From Paraburkholderia sp. PREW-6R (GTDB lineage Bacteria > Pseudomonadota > Gammaproteobacteria > Burkholderiales > Burkholderiaceae), in NCBI RefSeq assembly GCF_039621805.1, contig NZ_CP155073.1:1116001-1180000 (forward strand): a DNA stretch of 64,000 bases, given 5' to 3'. Positions within the stretch are counted from its first letter, which is position 1. Each line of letters opens with the position of its first letter. The notes under the pieces were generated by a model. It was not told the origin of the DNA and ran no database searches. It saw nothing but the letters and a program-made list of their open reading frames with translations. Position numbers and translations under genes: made by a program. Shown here one piece after another: positions 28,206-37,643 of this stretch.

Positions 28206-29120
28206 TTAGGCGCGTGACGCAGCGCGCACTCGCCACGCGGGCCAGCGTACGGTAGCCAGAACCGACGCCGCGACGATCAATGCACCGCCCACCCAGGCAG
28301 TTGTCGAAATCCGTTCGCCCAGCCACAGGCACGCGAACAGCGCGCCGAAAGCCGGTTCGCTGCCCATCAGCAACGACACCCGGGTCGGACTGCTGCGTTT
28401 GATTGCGAAATTCTGCGCAAAGAATGCGAACAACGTACACGCCAGCACGAGATAAGCGACATAGCCCCAGAACGCGCCGTGCCCAACAAGCGGCGGCACC
28501 GCCTGCCACTGCCGGGGCGCAAGGAGCAGCGCGACCGTCGCGCTGCCGAACGCCACCACGCCCGACTGAACGGCAGTCACCGAAAGCGGCGGCAATGTCG
28601 AGTCGCGCATCACGCGTTTCGTCACACACACGGTCAGTGCGCGCAACAGCGCGGCGAGCAGGATCAGCGCGTCGCCTGCATTCAGGCTCAGTGCGCCGTC
28701 GCCCGTCAGCAGCCACGCGCCTGACAGCGAAAGTATCACCGCCGCCCATTCCACTCGGCTCGGTCTGCGCTTGAGCAGCGACCATTCGACGATCGGCGTC
28801 AGCACCACGCACAGGCTGATCAGAAACGCGGCATTTGCGGCGCGGGTCAGCAGAATGCCGAACGTCTCGCACAAAAAAATGCCGAGCAGGAGCGCGCCCG
28901 ACATGAGCGCACCGCGCAGCGTACGCGCGTTTGCCGCGCGCAGAGGGCGCAACGCGGGCGACAGGATCAGAAACGTGGCGCCAAACCGTATGGTCAGCAA
29001 ACCCAGCACAGGATAGAAGTGCAGCGCGCTTTTGACGACGCCGTAGCTCGTGCCCCACACCACCGCAACTGCGAGCAGCATCAAGTCGGATAGCAGGAGC
29101 ATGCGTTTTGGACTGAACAT
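28206..29120 (-). CDS. EamA-family (DMT) exporter
   Basis: A 304-residue protein with ten hydrophobic segments in two EamA repeats, beginning MLLLSDLMLLAVAVVWGTSYG, a classic first helix of this family. Related proteins export amino acids or other small metabolites. It is divergent from a LysR-type regulator, which probably controls it. It differs clearly from the EamA protein at 17166, so this is not a recent duplication. Confidence 0.85.
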   Translation of the reverse strand: MFSPKRMLLLSDLMLLAVAVVWGTSYGVVKSALHFYPVLGLLTIRFGATFLILSPALRPLRAANARTLRGALMSGALLLGIFLCETFGILLTRAANAAFLISLCVVLTPIVEWSLLKRRPSRVEWAAVILSLSGAWLLTGDGALSLNAGDALILLAALLRALTVCVTKRVMRDSTLPPLSVTAVQSGVVAFGSATVALLLAPRQWQAVPPLVGHGAFWGYVAYLVLACTLFAFFAQNFAIKRSSPTRVSLLMGSEPAFGALFACLWLGERISTTAWVGGALIVAASVLATVRWPAWRVRAASRA

Positions 29121-29245
29121 GGCGACCCTCGATCAAAGAACGCCTATTGTCGAGCTTTGCGTGCGGCGCGATAATCGGGCTGACATGCACAGCTTTTATG
29201 TCGCAAATGCATGAATACGTCGACGCGCCGACCCAGACTGCCCGC

Positions 29246-30166
29246 ATGAACACCAGCGAACTTTTCGCGCTTCTGCCCGATATGGCCGTATTCGCCCGCG
29301 TGGTGGACGCGGGCAATTTTTCGCTGGCGGCGCGCCAGCTAGGCACCACGCCGTCCACGGTGAGCCGTCAGATCAAGCGGCTCGAAGACGCGCTCGCAAC
29401 GCGGCTGCTGGAGCGATCCACACGCAGCGTGCGCTTGACGGAACCGGGCGCGCAGGTGGCGCGGTTGTGCCGGGAGATGCTGAGTGCTGCAACCGGTGCG
29501 GTCGATGCCGCCGGACAACTCGCCGGCAGTCCGCAAGGCAAGGTCACGCTGAGCGCGCCGATCTCGTTTGCGAAGAGCCTGATTCATCCGCTCATGCCGG
29601 CTTTCCTGCGTGCTTACGAAGAGGTGGATCTGCGACTGCTGTTCACGGACCATGACGTCGATCCGCTCGTCGACGAGGTCGATCTGGTGATCCGTCTCAC
29701 CGAAGAGCCTCCGCCGGGCCTCGCCGGCCGTAAGCTCGGCGCGGCGCGCTGGCTGCTGGCGGCATCGCCCGCGTATCTCGCTGAGCGTGGCACACCGGAG
29801 CAGCCGCGCGATCTGGCGCGGCACGATTGCATCTACCTTGGCGAAGTGCCGGACGATAACCGCTGGCGCTTCCGTCGCGGCACGGCGACGCAAAGTGTCG
29901 TGGTGAAAGGGCGCTATAGCGCCAACGACGTCACCGCGCGGCTCGAAGCGGCGCAGCTGCATTTCGGCATTGCGTGCCTGCCCGAATTCGCGGTCAAGGA
30001 CGCGCTGCGCAACGGGGAGTTGACTGCCGTTATGCCGGACTGGACTTTCGAAGCCCGCGCTTACGTGGGCTCTGTGTGGTTGCTGTATCCGCCCAATCGC
30101 TTCTTGCTGCCGAAGGTGCGGGCGCTGATCGATTTCCTCGTGGAGCATATGCGTGCGGTCGACTGA
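29246..30166 (+). CDS. LysR-type transcriptional regulator (divergent from EamA gene)
   Basis: A 306-residue LysR protein with helix-turn-helix GNFSLAARQLGTTPSTVSRQ at about residues 23-43 and a C-terminal effector-binding domain. The ATG at 29246 (MNTSELFALL) gives the typical length; in-frame ATGs at 29198 and 29207 would extend it and shorten the intergenic space. It is divergent from the EamA exporter and is likely to regulate it in response to the exported metabolite or an analogue. Confidence 0.87.
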   Translation: MNTSELFALLPDMAVFARVVDAGNFSLAARQLGTTPSTVSRQIKRLEDALATRLLERSTRSVRLTEPGAQVARLCREMLSAATGAVDAAGQLAGSPQGKVTLSAPISFAKSLIHPLMPAFLRAYEEVDLRLLFTDHDVDPLVDEVDLVIRLTEEPPPGLAGRKLGAARWLLAASPAYLAERGTPEQPRDLARHDCIYLGEVPDDNRWRFRRGTATQSVVVKGRYSANDVTARLEAAQLHFGIACLPEFAVKDALRNGELTAVMPDWTFEARAYVGSVWLLYPPNRFLLPKVRALIDFLVEHMRAVD

Positions 30167-30279
30167 GTCGCACGCAGCCGCTGGATGTTTGGCGAGCCGC
30201 GCGGACGAACGTAGAATCGCTGGCTTGAACCCACGCCAGACTGTGATCGCATGTGCACGCGATCTTGAGGAGACCCAGC

Positions 30280-31362
30280 ATGACCCTGGATGTAACGCTG
30301 CCGGTCGCGGCGACGGTGTATCGCGGCGATTCGATCGAAAATACGCATGTTGCGCACGTTGCGGTTGTCGACGCGAGCGGGCGCGTGCTGTACTCATTCG
30401 GCGATCCATCGCGAATGACGCTGGTGCGTTCGGCGGCCAAGCCCGCGCAAGCGTTGGCGGTGCTCGAGACGGGCGCGCTCGAGCGCTTCGGTTTCGACGA
30501 AGCTGACCTCGCGTTGATGTGCGCGTCGCACAGCAGCGAGCCACGGCATATCGAACGGGCGCGCGCGATGCTGGTCAAGGCGCAGGCGAGCGAGTCCGAC
30601 TTGCGTTGCGGCGGTCATCCGCCGTTATCGGATGCGGTCTACATCGACTGGTTGAAGCACGACTTCAAGCCGGGTGCTGTGTGCAGCAACTGCTCCGGCA
30701 AACACGCCGGCATGCTGGCGGGCGCGCGCTCGCTCGGCGCGGCGATCGCGGGCTATGAGTTGCCTGACCATCCGTTGCAGGAGCATGTCAAGCATACGGT
30801 GGCGAACGTGTGCGACTTGCCGGATAACGGTGTGCAGTGGGCTATCGACGGTTGTAATCTGCCGACGCCCGCGTTTCCGCTAGACCGCCTCGCCCGCCTG
30901 TTCGCGAAGCTGGCCGCAGCGCAAGACGAGGTGGCCGCGTCTTCGTCGGCGCACACGCCTCGCACCGCAGCGCTTGCCCGCATCTACCGCGCGATGACTG
31001 CGCATCCCGAACTGGTGGGCGGCGAGGGCCGTTTCTGCACGACGTTGATGCAGGCATTCGAAGGCAGCCTGGTCGGCAAGGTCGGCGCAGAGGGCAGTTA
31101 CGCGATCGGCGTTCGAGCGTCGGAACACACGAAGCGAGCAGGCGCCGAGGGCGCGCTGGGCATAGCGATAAAAGTGGAGGACGGCAACGTCGGAATACTC
31201 TACGCGCTGGTCGCGGAGGTGCTGGCGAAACTGCAGATAGGGACACCGGCGCAGCGCGCGAACCTGCACGCATTCCACACCCCCCCGCTACGCAACACGA
31301 TGGGGATAGAAACAGGACGTCGCGAGCTGACGATCGACCTCGTGCCGGCGTTAGCGGTGTGA
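30280..31362 (+). CDS. Asparaginase II family (Rhizobium-type) L-asparaginase
   Basis: A 360-residue protein of the class represented by Rhizobium etli ReAV, unrelated to E. coli AnsA/AnsB. Characteristic segments are RSAAKPAQALAVLETGALER with the Ser51-x-x-Lys54 pair, MCASHSSEPRH, CSNCSGKHAGML with cysteine metal ligands, and GEGRFCTTLM. It hydrolyses asparagine to aspartate and ammonia. GAGGAG precedes the ATG. It ends two bases from the convergent cheV gene. Confidence 0.88.
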   Translation: MTLDVTLPVAATVYRGDSIENTHVAHVAVVDASGRVLYSFGDPSRMTLVRSAAKPAQALAVLETGALERFGFDEADLALMCASHSSEPRHIERARAMLVKAQASESDLRCGGHPPLSDAVYIDWLKHDFKPGAVCSNCSGKHAGMLAGARSLGAAIAGYELPDHPLQEHVKHTVANVCDLPDNGVQWAIDGCNLPTPAFPLDRLARLFAKLAAAQDEVAASSSAHTPRTAALARIYRAMTAHPELVGGEGRFCTTLMQAFEGSLVGKVGAEGSYAIGVRASEHTKRAGAEGALGIAIKVEDGNVGILYALVAEVLAKLQIGTPAQRANLHAFHTPPLRNTMGIETGRRELTIDLVPALAV

Positions 31363-31364
31363 AC

Positions 31365-32327
31365 TCAAGCCGCCGCCCCTAATGCCTCCCGGATCGCATT
31401 TGCCAACTCCGCGGCAGCGAACTTCGCTACATACCCGTTGGCCCCGGCATTCTTCACATGCGCCTCGTTAGCGGCGCCCGTCAACGACGAATGGATGATG
31501 ACCGGAATGTCCCGCGTCCTGTCATCGGCCTTGATGTGGCGGGTCAGCATGAAGCCATCCATCTCGGGCATTTCCAGATCCGTCAGCACGAGCGCGATGC
31601 TGTCTTTGACGCGCGCACCGGTGGACTGCGCTTCATGCGCAACCTGCTGCAGCGTATTCCACGCTTCTTCGCCGGTTTTGGCCATCACGTAATCGGCGCC
31701 GATTGCACTGAGCGCCTGCTCGATCAGCTTACGGGCAAATCCCGAATCGTCGGCAGCCAGAATTTTGGCGCCTGGCCGGATGCCGAGCGCGTCGCCCACA
31801 GAAGCGGGGTCCACACCCGGATGCTGCGACGGAAACACATCGCGCAACACCTGCTCCACATCGATCACCTGGGCGAGCCGTGAGTCACCCGTATTACCAT
31901 CGATGCGCGCAATACTCGTGACGAGATTGCCGCCCGCGGTGCCTTCCGCGGATAGCACCTGATTCCATTCCAGCCGCACGATATCGTCCACTTCCTCGAC
32001 CGCGAACGCCTGGGTCGAGCGTGCAAATTCGGTGACGAGCAGAATGTTCAGCCCGCGCGTCGGCTCGCAGCCCATGAGTCGCGGCAGGTCGATCACGGGA
32101 ATGATCTGGCCGCGAATATCCACCGCGCCCATCACGAATGGCGACGAACCGGCGATGGGTGTGACCGCCGGCATGGTCGAGATTTCGCGCACCTTGAACA
32201 CGTTGATGCCGTAAAGCTCGTGCGCATCGCTGTCGGGCACTGAGCCGAGGCGAAACAGCAGCAACTCGAATTTATTCGAGCTCGTCAGGTTGGTGCGTTC
32301 GTCATTCGCGCGGGGATCTACGGACAT
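31365..32327 (-). CDS. cheV: Chemotaxis coupling protein CheV
   Basis: A 320-residue fusion of a CheW domain (about residues 20-165, with VREISTMPAVTPI and GAVDIRGQIIPVIDLP) and a CheY-like receiver (about 185-315) with phosphoacceptor Asp250 in LVLTDLEMPEMDGF. It couples chemoreceptors to CheA and tunes signalling through its own phosphorylation. GGAGA lies just before the ATG. A sigma-28-like promoter about 80-107 bases upstream fits expression with the motility regulon, although no other flagellar gene is in the window. Confidence 0.94.
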   Translation of the reverse strand: MSVDPRANDERTNLTSSNKFELLLFRLGSVPDSDAHELYGINVFKVREISTMPAVTPIAGSSPFVMGAVDIRGQIIPVIDLPRLMGCEPTRGLNILLVTEFARSTQAFAVEEVDDIVRLEWNQVLSAEGTAGGNLVTSIARIDGNTGDSRLAQVIDVEQVLRDVFPSQHPGVDPASVGDALGIRPGAKILAADDSGFARKLIEQALSAIGADYVMAKTGEEAWNTLQQVAHEAQSTGARVKDSIALVLTDLEMPEMDGFMLTRHIKADDRTRDIPVIIHSSLTGAANEAHVKNAGANGYVAKFAAAELANAIREALGAAA

Positions 32328-32763
32328 CGACTCTCTCCAGGATTACGGTGCGTAAGCGCGCTTTGCCTGCATTGCGGTTTGAGCCTGCTGCGCGCCTTAC
32401 TTGTCTGTTATCGGCTCGACGGCTGGAAAGTTCAGTGCTTGACGCTGCAATACGCCGCATTCTCTGGTTAACGAGAATGTGATGTGACGTGAAGGCGAGT
32501 CGGGTCTTTCTCTTGTCATCCACCCGCGCCGCTTGGCGAGCACTCCGGATATTTGGTATGAAGTTTGGCGACGTTGACGCGAGCATAGGCCGTTTCATGA
32601 TGAAAAGGCTGACGTCGACTGGCAAGGCCGTCCGCTCTTCGTCACACGAATTCAGCGATAATCGCTTGCGACGCTTCCAACCTCGCATGGCTTTGCGCGC
32701 ACCACATGGTTTTCCCAAAGCGTTGAACCGGTTCACTTCCCCCAGACTCTTCGCGCTCACCGT
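32328..32763. other. Intergenic region between cheV and the TPR gene
   Basis: Apart from the sigma-28 promoter of cheV (32408-32434) I see no gene here. The plus-strand promoter of the TPR protein should be in the right-hand half; no clear -35/-10 pair was recognised. Confidence 0.4.
32408..32434 (-). promoter_or_regulatory. Sigma-28 (FliA) promoter of cheV
   Basis: On the minus strand TGAACTTT is followed by exactly 11 bases and then GCCGATAA. The sigma-28 consensus is TAAAGTTT-N11-GCCGATAA; the -10 is a perfect match, the spacer is exact and the -35 matches at six of eight positions. It points at cheV. Confidence 0.8.
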
Positions 32764-34512
32764 ATGAGCAAACCTGCCAATTTGCCGCAACGACTGGAGC
32801 ACATGCTTCAGCAGGCCGTCGCACTGCAACGCAACGGCGCGTTGACTGAAGCCGAAGAACTCTATCGCGAAATCCTCGAACTGAAGCCCCGGCATCTTGA
32901 CGCCTTGCAGTTGCTCGGTGCGCTGGCATTGCAGACCGGCCGCCTGGAGGAGGGTGTGGCGTGGCTCAAGCGCGCGGTGGCCGTGAACGCACGGCTCGCG
33001 CCCGTCCATTCCAATCTTGCGTATGCGCTAAACGCGTTGCAGCGCTTCGAGGCAGCGCTCGCCAGCGCCGACCGTGCGCTGGCGTTGCAGCCTCAATTTG
33101 CCGATGCATTGAACAATCGCGGCAACGCATTGGCCGGCCTGAATCGACCCGCTGACGCGCTCGCCACGTTCGATCGCGCGCTGACGCTGTCGCCCGATTG
33201 TGCGCCGGCCTGGAACAATCGCGCCTGCGTATTGCGCGATCTCGGCCGTGCCGCCGACGCGCTCGCGAGTTGCGATCGCGCCCTCGCGCTCGAACCGGCT
33301 TATCCCGACGCGTGGAGCAATCGCGGCAACGCGCTGAGCGATCTGAACAAGCCACAGGAAGCGGAGCGCTGCTATCGTCGCGCACTCGAATTGGCACCCG
33401 CATTCGCGGACGCCTGGAACAATCTCGGCCTCACGCAGATCGATCTGGGTCAGCATGAAGCGGCGTTGTCGAGCTACGAGCGCGTATTGGAAGTGAATCC
33501 GGATGCGGTCGAGACGCACTGGAACCGGGCGCTGTGCCTGCTGCAAATGGGCGACTTCGATGCCGGCTGGCGGAGCTATGAATGGCGTTGGGCACGCAAC
33601 CGGATCAGCGCGAGCAGGCGCGAATTCGCGCAGCCGCTGTGGCTGGGCGATTTTTCTATCGACGGCAAGACGATTCTGTTGCACGCGGAGCAAGGTCTCG
33701 GCGATACCTTGCAGTTCTGCCGTTACGCCGCGCTCGTGTCGAAGCGGGGTGCAAAGGTGGTGCTGCAGGTGCAGCCGGAACTGACGCGGCTCCTGACCAC
33801 GCTCGACGGTGTCGATCAACTCGTCGAAGAGGGCGGCGCGCTGCCGCACTTCGATTGCCATTGTCCGCTGCTGAGTCTGCCGCTCGCCTTCGGCACGAAC
33901 CTGACGAGCATTCCCGCGCGCACGCCGTATCTCCATGCGGACAGTGACGCGACCCGTCAATGGCGCGACCGGATCGACGCACGGATGGACGCACGGATGG
34001 ACACTTCGACGAACCGCAAGCTGAAAGTCGGCCTCGTCTGGGCAGGAGGCAATCGTCCCCATGTCGCCGAATTGCGGAAGAACGACGCGCGTCGCTCGAT
34101 GACGTTCGCGCACATGGCGCCGTTGCTCGACGTGCCGAACGTGCAGTTCTTCAGTCTGCAGAAAGGAGCGGCCGCGCAGCAACGCGTGGGGACGCCGGCA
34201 GAGCAACAGGTGATCGACTACACGGACGCGCTTCATGATTTCGCGGACACGGCGGCGCTCGTGGCGAACCTGGATCTGGTGATTTCCGTCGACACATCCA
34301 CCGCGCATCTTGCGGGCGCCTTGAACCGGCCGGTGTGGATACTGAACCGCTTCGACACATGCTGGCGCTGGATGCTCGAACGCAGCGACACGCCGTGGTA
34401 CCCGAGCGCAACGCTTTTCCGGCAGCCGGCGCTGGGCGACTGGGACAGCGTCATGCACGCCGTGCGTGACGCGCTCGCCGTGCGCAGCGCGGCGCACGCA
34501 CGGGCCGCATGA
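32764..34512 (+). CDS. TPR-repeat protein with glycosyltransferase-like C-terminus
   Basis: A 582-residue protein. Residues about 10-270 are six or more tetratricopeptide repeats (for example FADALNNRGNALAGLNRPAD and YPDAWSNRGNALSDLNKPQE). The C-terminal 280 residues (LHAEQGLGDTLQFCRYAALV, then VGLVWAGG and VISVDTSTAHLAGALNRPVW) resemble GT9/heptosyltransferase or SPINDLY-like GT-B folds. Such fusions may glycosylate proteins or surface polymers. Its place beside cheV raises flagellin glycosylation as a possibility, but nothing here proves it. Start ATG 32764 without a clear ribosome site. Confidence 0.75.
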   Translation: MSKPANLPQRLEHMLQQAVALQRNGALTEAEELYREILELKPRHLDALQLLGALALQTGRLEEGVAWLKRAVAVNARLAPVHSNLAYALNALQRFEAALASADRALALQPQFADALNNRGNALAGLNRPADALATFDRALTLSPDCAPAWNNRACVLRDLGRAADALASCDRALALEPAYPDAWSNRGNALSDLNKPQEAERCYRRALELAPAFADAWNNLGLTQIDLGQHEAALSSYERVLEVNPDAVETHWNRALCLLQMGDFDAGWRSYEWRWARNRISASRREFAQPLWLGDFSIDGKTILLHAEQGLGDTLQFCRYAALVSKRGAKVVLQVQPELTRLLTTLDGVDQLVEEGGALPHFDCHCPLLSLPLAFGTNLTSIPARTPYLHADSDATRQWRDRIDARMDARMDTSTNRKLKVGLVWAGGNRPHVAELRKNDARRSMTFAHMAPLLDVPNVQFFSLQKGAAAQQRVGTPAEQQVIDYTDALHDFADTAALVANLDLVISVDTSTAHLAGALNRPVWILNRFDTCWRWMLERSDTPWYPSATLFRQPALGDWDSVMHAVRDALAVRSAAHARAA

Positions 34513-34589
34513 GCGTCGGCAACACATTTGTGCGGACGCGCGTAGACTGATCGTCCGTTCATCGACGTTGAAGCCACGGAGGAACATCA

Positions 34590-35615
34590 ATGGAATATAG
34601 ACATCTGGGTGCATCCGGTTTCAAGGTGCCGGTACTGAGTTTCGGCACGGGCACGTTCGGCGGCAAGGGGGAATTTTTTCAGGCTTGGGGCGCGACCGAC
34701 GTCGCGGAAGCGCGTCGTCTGATCGATATCTGCTTCGACGCAGGCGTGTCGATGTTCGACACCGCGGACATCTATTCGAGCGGCGCATCGGAATCGGTCC
34801 TGGGCGAAGCGCTGAAAGGCAAGCGCGACAAAGCGATCATCTCGACCAAGGCGACCTTCCGTTTCGACGACGGTCCGAACAACGTCGGCTCGTCGCGTTT
34901 TCATCTGATAGAGGCCGTCCATTCCGCACTCAAGCGCCTGCAGACCGATTACATCGACCTGTTCCAGTTGCACGGTTTCGACGCCAGAACGCCGGTCGAA
35001 GAAGTCATGTCGACGCTCGACGACCTCGTGCGCGCCGGCAAGATCCGCTACACGGGCGTGTCGAACTTCTCGGGCTGGCACCTGATGAAATCGCAGGACG
35101 TCGCTGACCGCTACGGTTATCCACGCTATGTGGCGAATCAAACGTATTACTCGCTGGTAGGCCGCGATTACGAGTGGGAGTTGATGCCGCTAGGCATCGA
35201 TCAAGGGGTGGGCGCCGTAGTATGGAGTCCGCTCGGCTGGGGACGTCTGACGGGCAAGATCAAGCGCGGGCAGCCGTTGCCCGATTCGAGCCGTTTGCAC
35301 AAGACAGCCGACATGGGGCCGCCGGTGCCGGAAGAGTATCTGTTTCGCGTGCTCGACGCGATCGACGAAGTGGCCGCGGAAACCGGCAAGACCGTACCGC
35401 AGATTGCACTGAACTGGCTGTTGCAGCGGCCCACGGTATCGACGGTATTGATCGGCGCGCGTAATGAGGAACAATTGCGCCAGAATCTGGGCGCCGTGGG
35501 CTGGAATCTGACGCCCGAACAGATGGCGAAGCTCGATGCGGCCAGCGCCGTGCGGCCCGCTTACCCTTACTGGCATCAGGAAGGATTTGCGGAGCGTAAT
35601 CCGAAAGCGGTATGA
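34590..35615 (+). CDS. Aldo/keto reductase
   Basis: A 341-residue NADPH-dependent oxidoreductase with the complete AKR catalytic tetrad: Asp57 and Tyr62 in FDTADIYSSG, Lys87 in ISTKATF and His128 in FQLHGFD. The C-terminal IGARNEEQLRQNLGAV segment binds the cofactor phosphate. It belongs to the YajO/Tas-like group; the physiological carbonyl substrate is unknown. A GGAGGAACATC ribosome site precedes the ATG. A 10-base perfect hairpin without a T-run (35633-35655) follows it. Confidence 0.9.
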   Translation: MEYRHLGASGFKVPVLSFGTGTFGGKGEFFQAWGATDVAEARRLIDICFDAGVSMFDTADIYSSGASESVLGEALKGKRDKAIISTKATFRFDDGPNNVGSSRFHLIEAVHSALKRLQTDYIDLFQLHGFDARTPVEEVMSTLDDLVRAGKIRYTGVSNFSGWHLMKSQDVADRYGYPRYVANQTYYSLVGRDYEWELMPLGIDQGVGAVVWSPLGWGRLTGKIKRGQPLPDSSRLHKTADMGPPVPEEYLFRVLDAIDEVAAETGKTVPQIALNWLLQRPTVSTVLIGARNEEQLRQNLGAVGWNLTPEQMAKLDAASAVRPAYPYWHQEGFAERNPKAV

Positions 35616-35632
35616 ATGCGCGAGGCGCAACG

Positions 35633-35655
35633 CCCGGAACTCGTCGAGTTCCGGG
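35633..35655. terminator. Perfect hairpin between convergent genes
   Basis: CCCGGAACTC and GAGTTCCGGG flank a 3-base loop. It lies between the aldo/keto reductase (plus) and the SDR gene (minus). There is no T-run on either side, so terminator function is only likely by position. Confidence 0.45.
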
Positions 35656-35732
35656 TAGTGCCCCCCGGTTCGGGCCGATCACTGATCGAGTCCGGCCGGA
35701 GCACCTGATGAACTCGACGCATGCGCCGTCGA

Positions 35733-36476
35733 TCACGCAAGCCCGCCATTCGCGCGCAGCACCTGACCGTTCACCCAGCCGGCATCCGGTCCCACGAGAA
35801 ACGACACCACCGAAGCGATATCCTCCGGTTCGCCGAGGCGTTGCAGCGGCGGCATGTTCGTGAAAGTCCTGATCTGCTCGTCGGTCTTGCCGTCGAGAAA
35901 AAGCGGCGTTGCAATCGGTCCCGGCGCCACGGCGTTGACCGTGATGTTGCGGCCGCGCAATTCTTTTGCGAACACATGCGTGAAGGTTTCGACGGAAGCT
36001 TTGGTCGCGTTGTAGATCGCGTAGCCTGGCATGTTCAGCGCCAGCGCCGTGGTCGAGAAGTTGACGATGCGTCCGCCGTCGTTCATCCGCGCGGCCGCTT
36101 CGCGCAGCGTATTGAAAGTGCCGCGCACGTTGATGTCGAACATCTGGTCATATTGCGCGTCGCTGGTCTCGGCGATCTGCGTCGTCGTCATTACGCCCGC
36201 GTTGTTCACCAGCACATCTACCCTGCCGAGTCGCTGCTCCACTGTGTCGAACAGGCGGCGCACGTCGTCGGGCTTCGAGACGTCGGCCTTGACCGCAATG
36301 GCCTTCGCGCCGGACGCACTCAGTCCGGCGACCAGCGCGTCGGCTTCCTTCGAGCTGGATGCATAGTTGACGACGACCGCGAGGCCGTCTGTGGCGAGGC
36401 GCTGAGCCAGCGCGGCGCCGATCCCGCGTGCCGCGCCGGTCACGATGGCGATACGAGCGTTCGAATTCGTGCTCAT
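35733..36476 (-). CDS. Short-chain dehydrogenase/reductase
   Basis: A 247-residue classical SDR with the cofactor motif TGAARGIG at residues 13-20, NNAG at 91-94 and catalytic Ser141, Tyr155 and Lys159 (YNATK). The ending (GPDAGWVNGQVLRANGGLA) is typical of FabG-like enzymes. It reduces a carbonyl or oxidises an alcohol with NAD(P); the substrate is unknown. It is divergent from the LysR regulator at 36593, which likely controls it. Confidence 0.9.
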   Translation of the reverse strand: MSTNSNARIAIVTGAARGIGAALAQRLATDGLAVVVNYASSSKEADALVAGLSASGAKAIAVKADVSKPDDVRRLFDTVEQRLGRVDVLVNNAGVMTTTQIAETSDAQYDQMFDINVRGTFNTLREAAARMNDGGRIVNFSTTALALNMPGYAIYNATKASVETFTHVFAKELRGRNITVNAVAPGPIATPLFLDGKTDEQIRTFTNMPPLQRLGEPEDIASVVSFLVGPDAGWVNGQVLRANGGLA

Positions 36477-36592
36477 GGTGCGTTCCTTAGGGTCGGTGAA
36501 TAAGTGGCCTCATGATGAGCGCTTCGCGCGCATAGATAATCACGCTAGACTGGCCAACATCATTCCATTCACTTCAACAATAGAGCGCCCGC

Positions 36593-37504
36593 ATGGATCG
36601 TTTTGAGGAAATGCGCGTGTTCGTGCGGATTGCGGAGCGGCAGAGCTTCACGCGTGCTTCCGACGATCTGCAGATACCGCGCGCTACCGTCACCAACCTG
36701 ATGAAGCGGCTGGAAGAACGCCTCGGCGCGAGGCTGCTTGAACGCACGACACGCACGGTTCGGCTTACGCAGGACGGCGACGCTTACTACCGCCGCTGCG
36801 TGCGGCTGATCGCGGACCTGGAGGAGGCCGAAGGTTCGTTCTCAAATATCGCGCCGAAGGGGATTTTGCGCGTGAATCTGCAGGGCACGCTGGCGCGCTA
36901 TTTCGTCGTGCCCGAGTTGCCCGCGTTTCTGGCGCGATTTCCCGGTATCGAATTGACGATCGGCGAAGACGACCGCTTCGTCGATCTGGTGCGCGAGGGC
37001 GTGGACTGCGTGCTGCGGGCGGGCAACCTGCAGGATTCGTCGATGGTCGGGCGCCGCGTCGCCCGGTTGCCGCAGGTCACGGTGGCGAGCCCGGTGTATC
37101 TGGAAGCGTTCGGCACGCCGCACGATCCGTCGGCGTTGTCTGCGCATCGGGCGGTGAACTACGTGTCGAGCGCGACCGGCCGACCGGTGCCGCTCGAGTT
37201 CAGCGTCGGCGGTCGCGAAACAGCGGTGACGCTGCCGTCCGCGGTATCCGTGACGGGCACGGAGCTTTATACCGGCGCGGCGGTCGCGGGGCTCGGCATC
37301 GTCCAGGTGCCGCGTTACCGTGTGGCGGGCGAACTTGCAGACGGTCGGCTGCAAGTCATTCTTGCGGACTTTCCACCGCCACCGATGCCCGTTTCCGTGC
37401 TCTATCCGCAGAATCGTCAACTGTCGTCGCGTGTACGGGTGTTTGCGCAGTGGTTGCGCGATATTTTCGAGGCCGCGGCTGCGACGATCAACGGGTCACC
37501 GTAA
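36593..37504 (+). CDS. LysR-type transcriptional regulator (divergent from SDR)
   Basis: A 303-residue LysR protein with the N-terminal helix-turn-helix (QSFTRASDDLQIPRATVTNL) and an effector domain. It belongs to the large CrgA-like branch common in Burkholderia (MDRFEEMRVFVRIAE). It starts 116 bases from the divergent SDR gene; the AT-rich stretch between them should hold the operator. Confidence 0.88.
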   Translation: MDRFEEMRVFVRIAERQSFTRASDDLQIPRATVTNLMKRLEERLGARLLERTTRTVRLTQDGDAYYRRCVRLIADLEEAEGSFSNIAPKGILRVNLQGTLARYFVVPELPAFLARFPGIELTIGEDDRFVDLVREGVDCVLRAGNLQDSSMVGRRVARLPQVTVASPVYLEAFGTPHDPSALSAHRAVNYVSSATGRPVPLEFSVGGRETAVTLPSAVSVTGTELYTGAAVAGLGIVQVPRYRVAGELADGRLQVILADFPPPPMPVSVLYPQNRQLSSRVRVFAQWLRDIFEAAAATINGSP

Positions 37505-37643
37505 GCGTTCGCTAGACGTTGCCGGTCCGCATTCGAACCCTCTGTTCTTTTATGCGGACTGCGCTGCGCGTCGTGGGATCATACGCATCGCGGGCAGGCC
37601 GTTCGGGTGCCTGTCGCACGAACAATGAAACAGGAGCAGGGCA

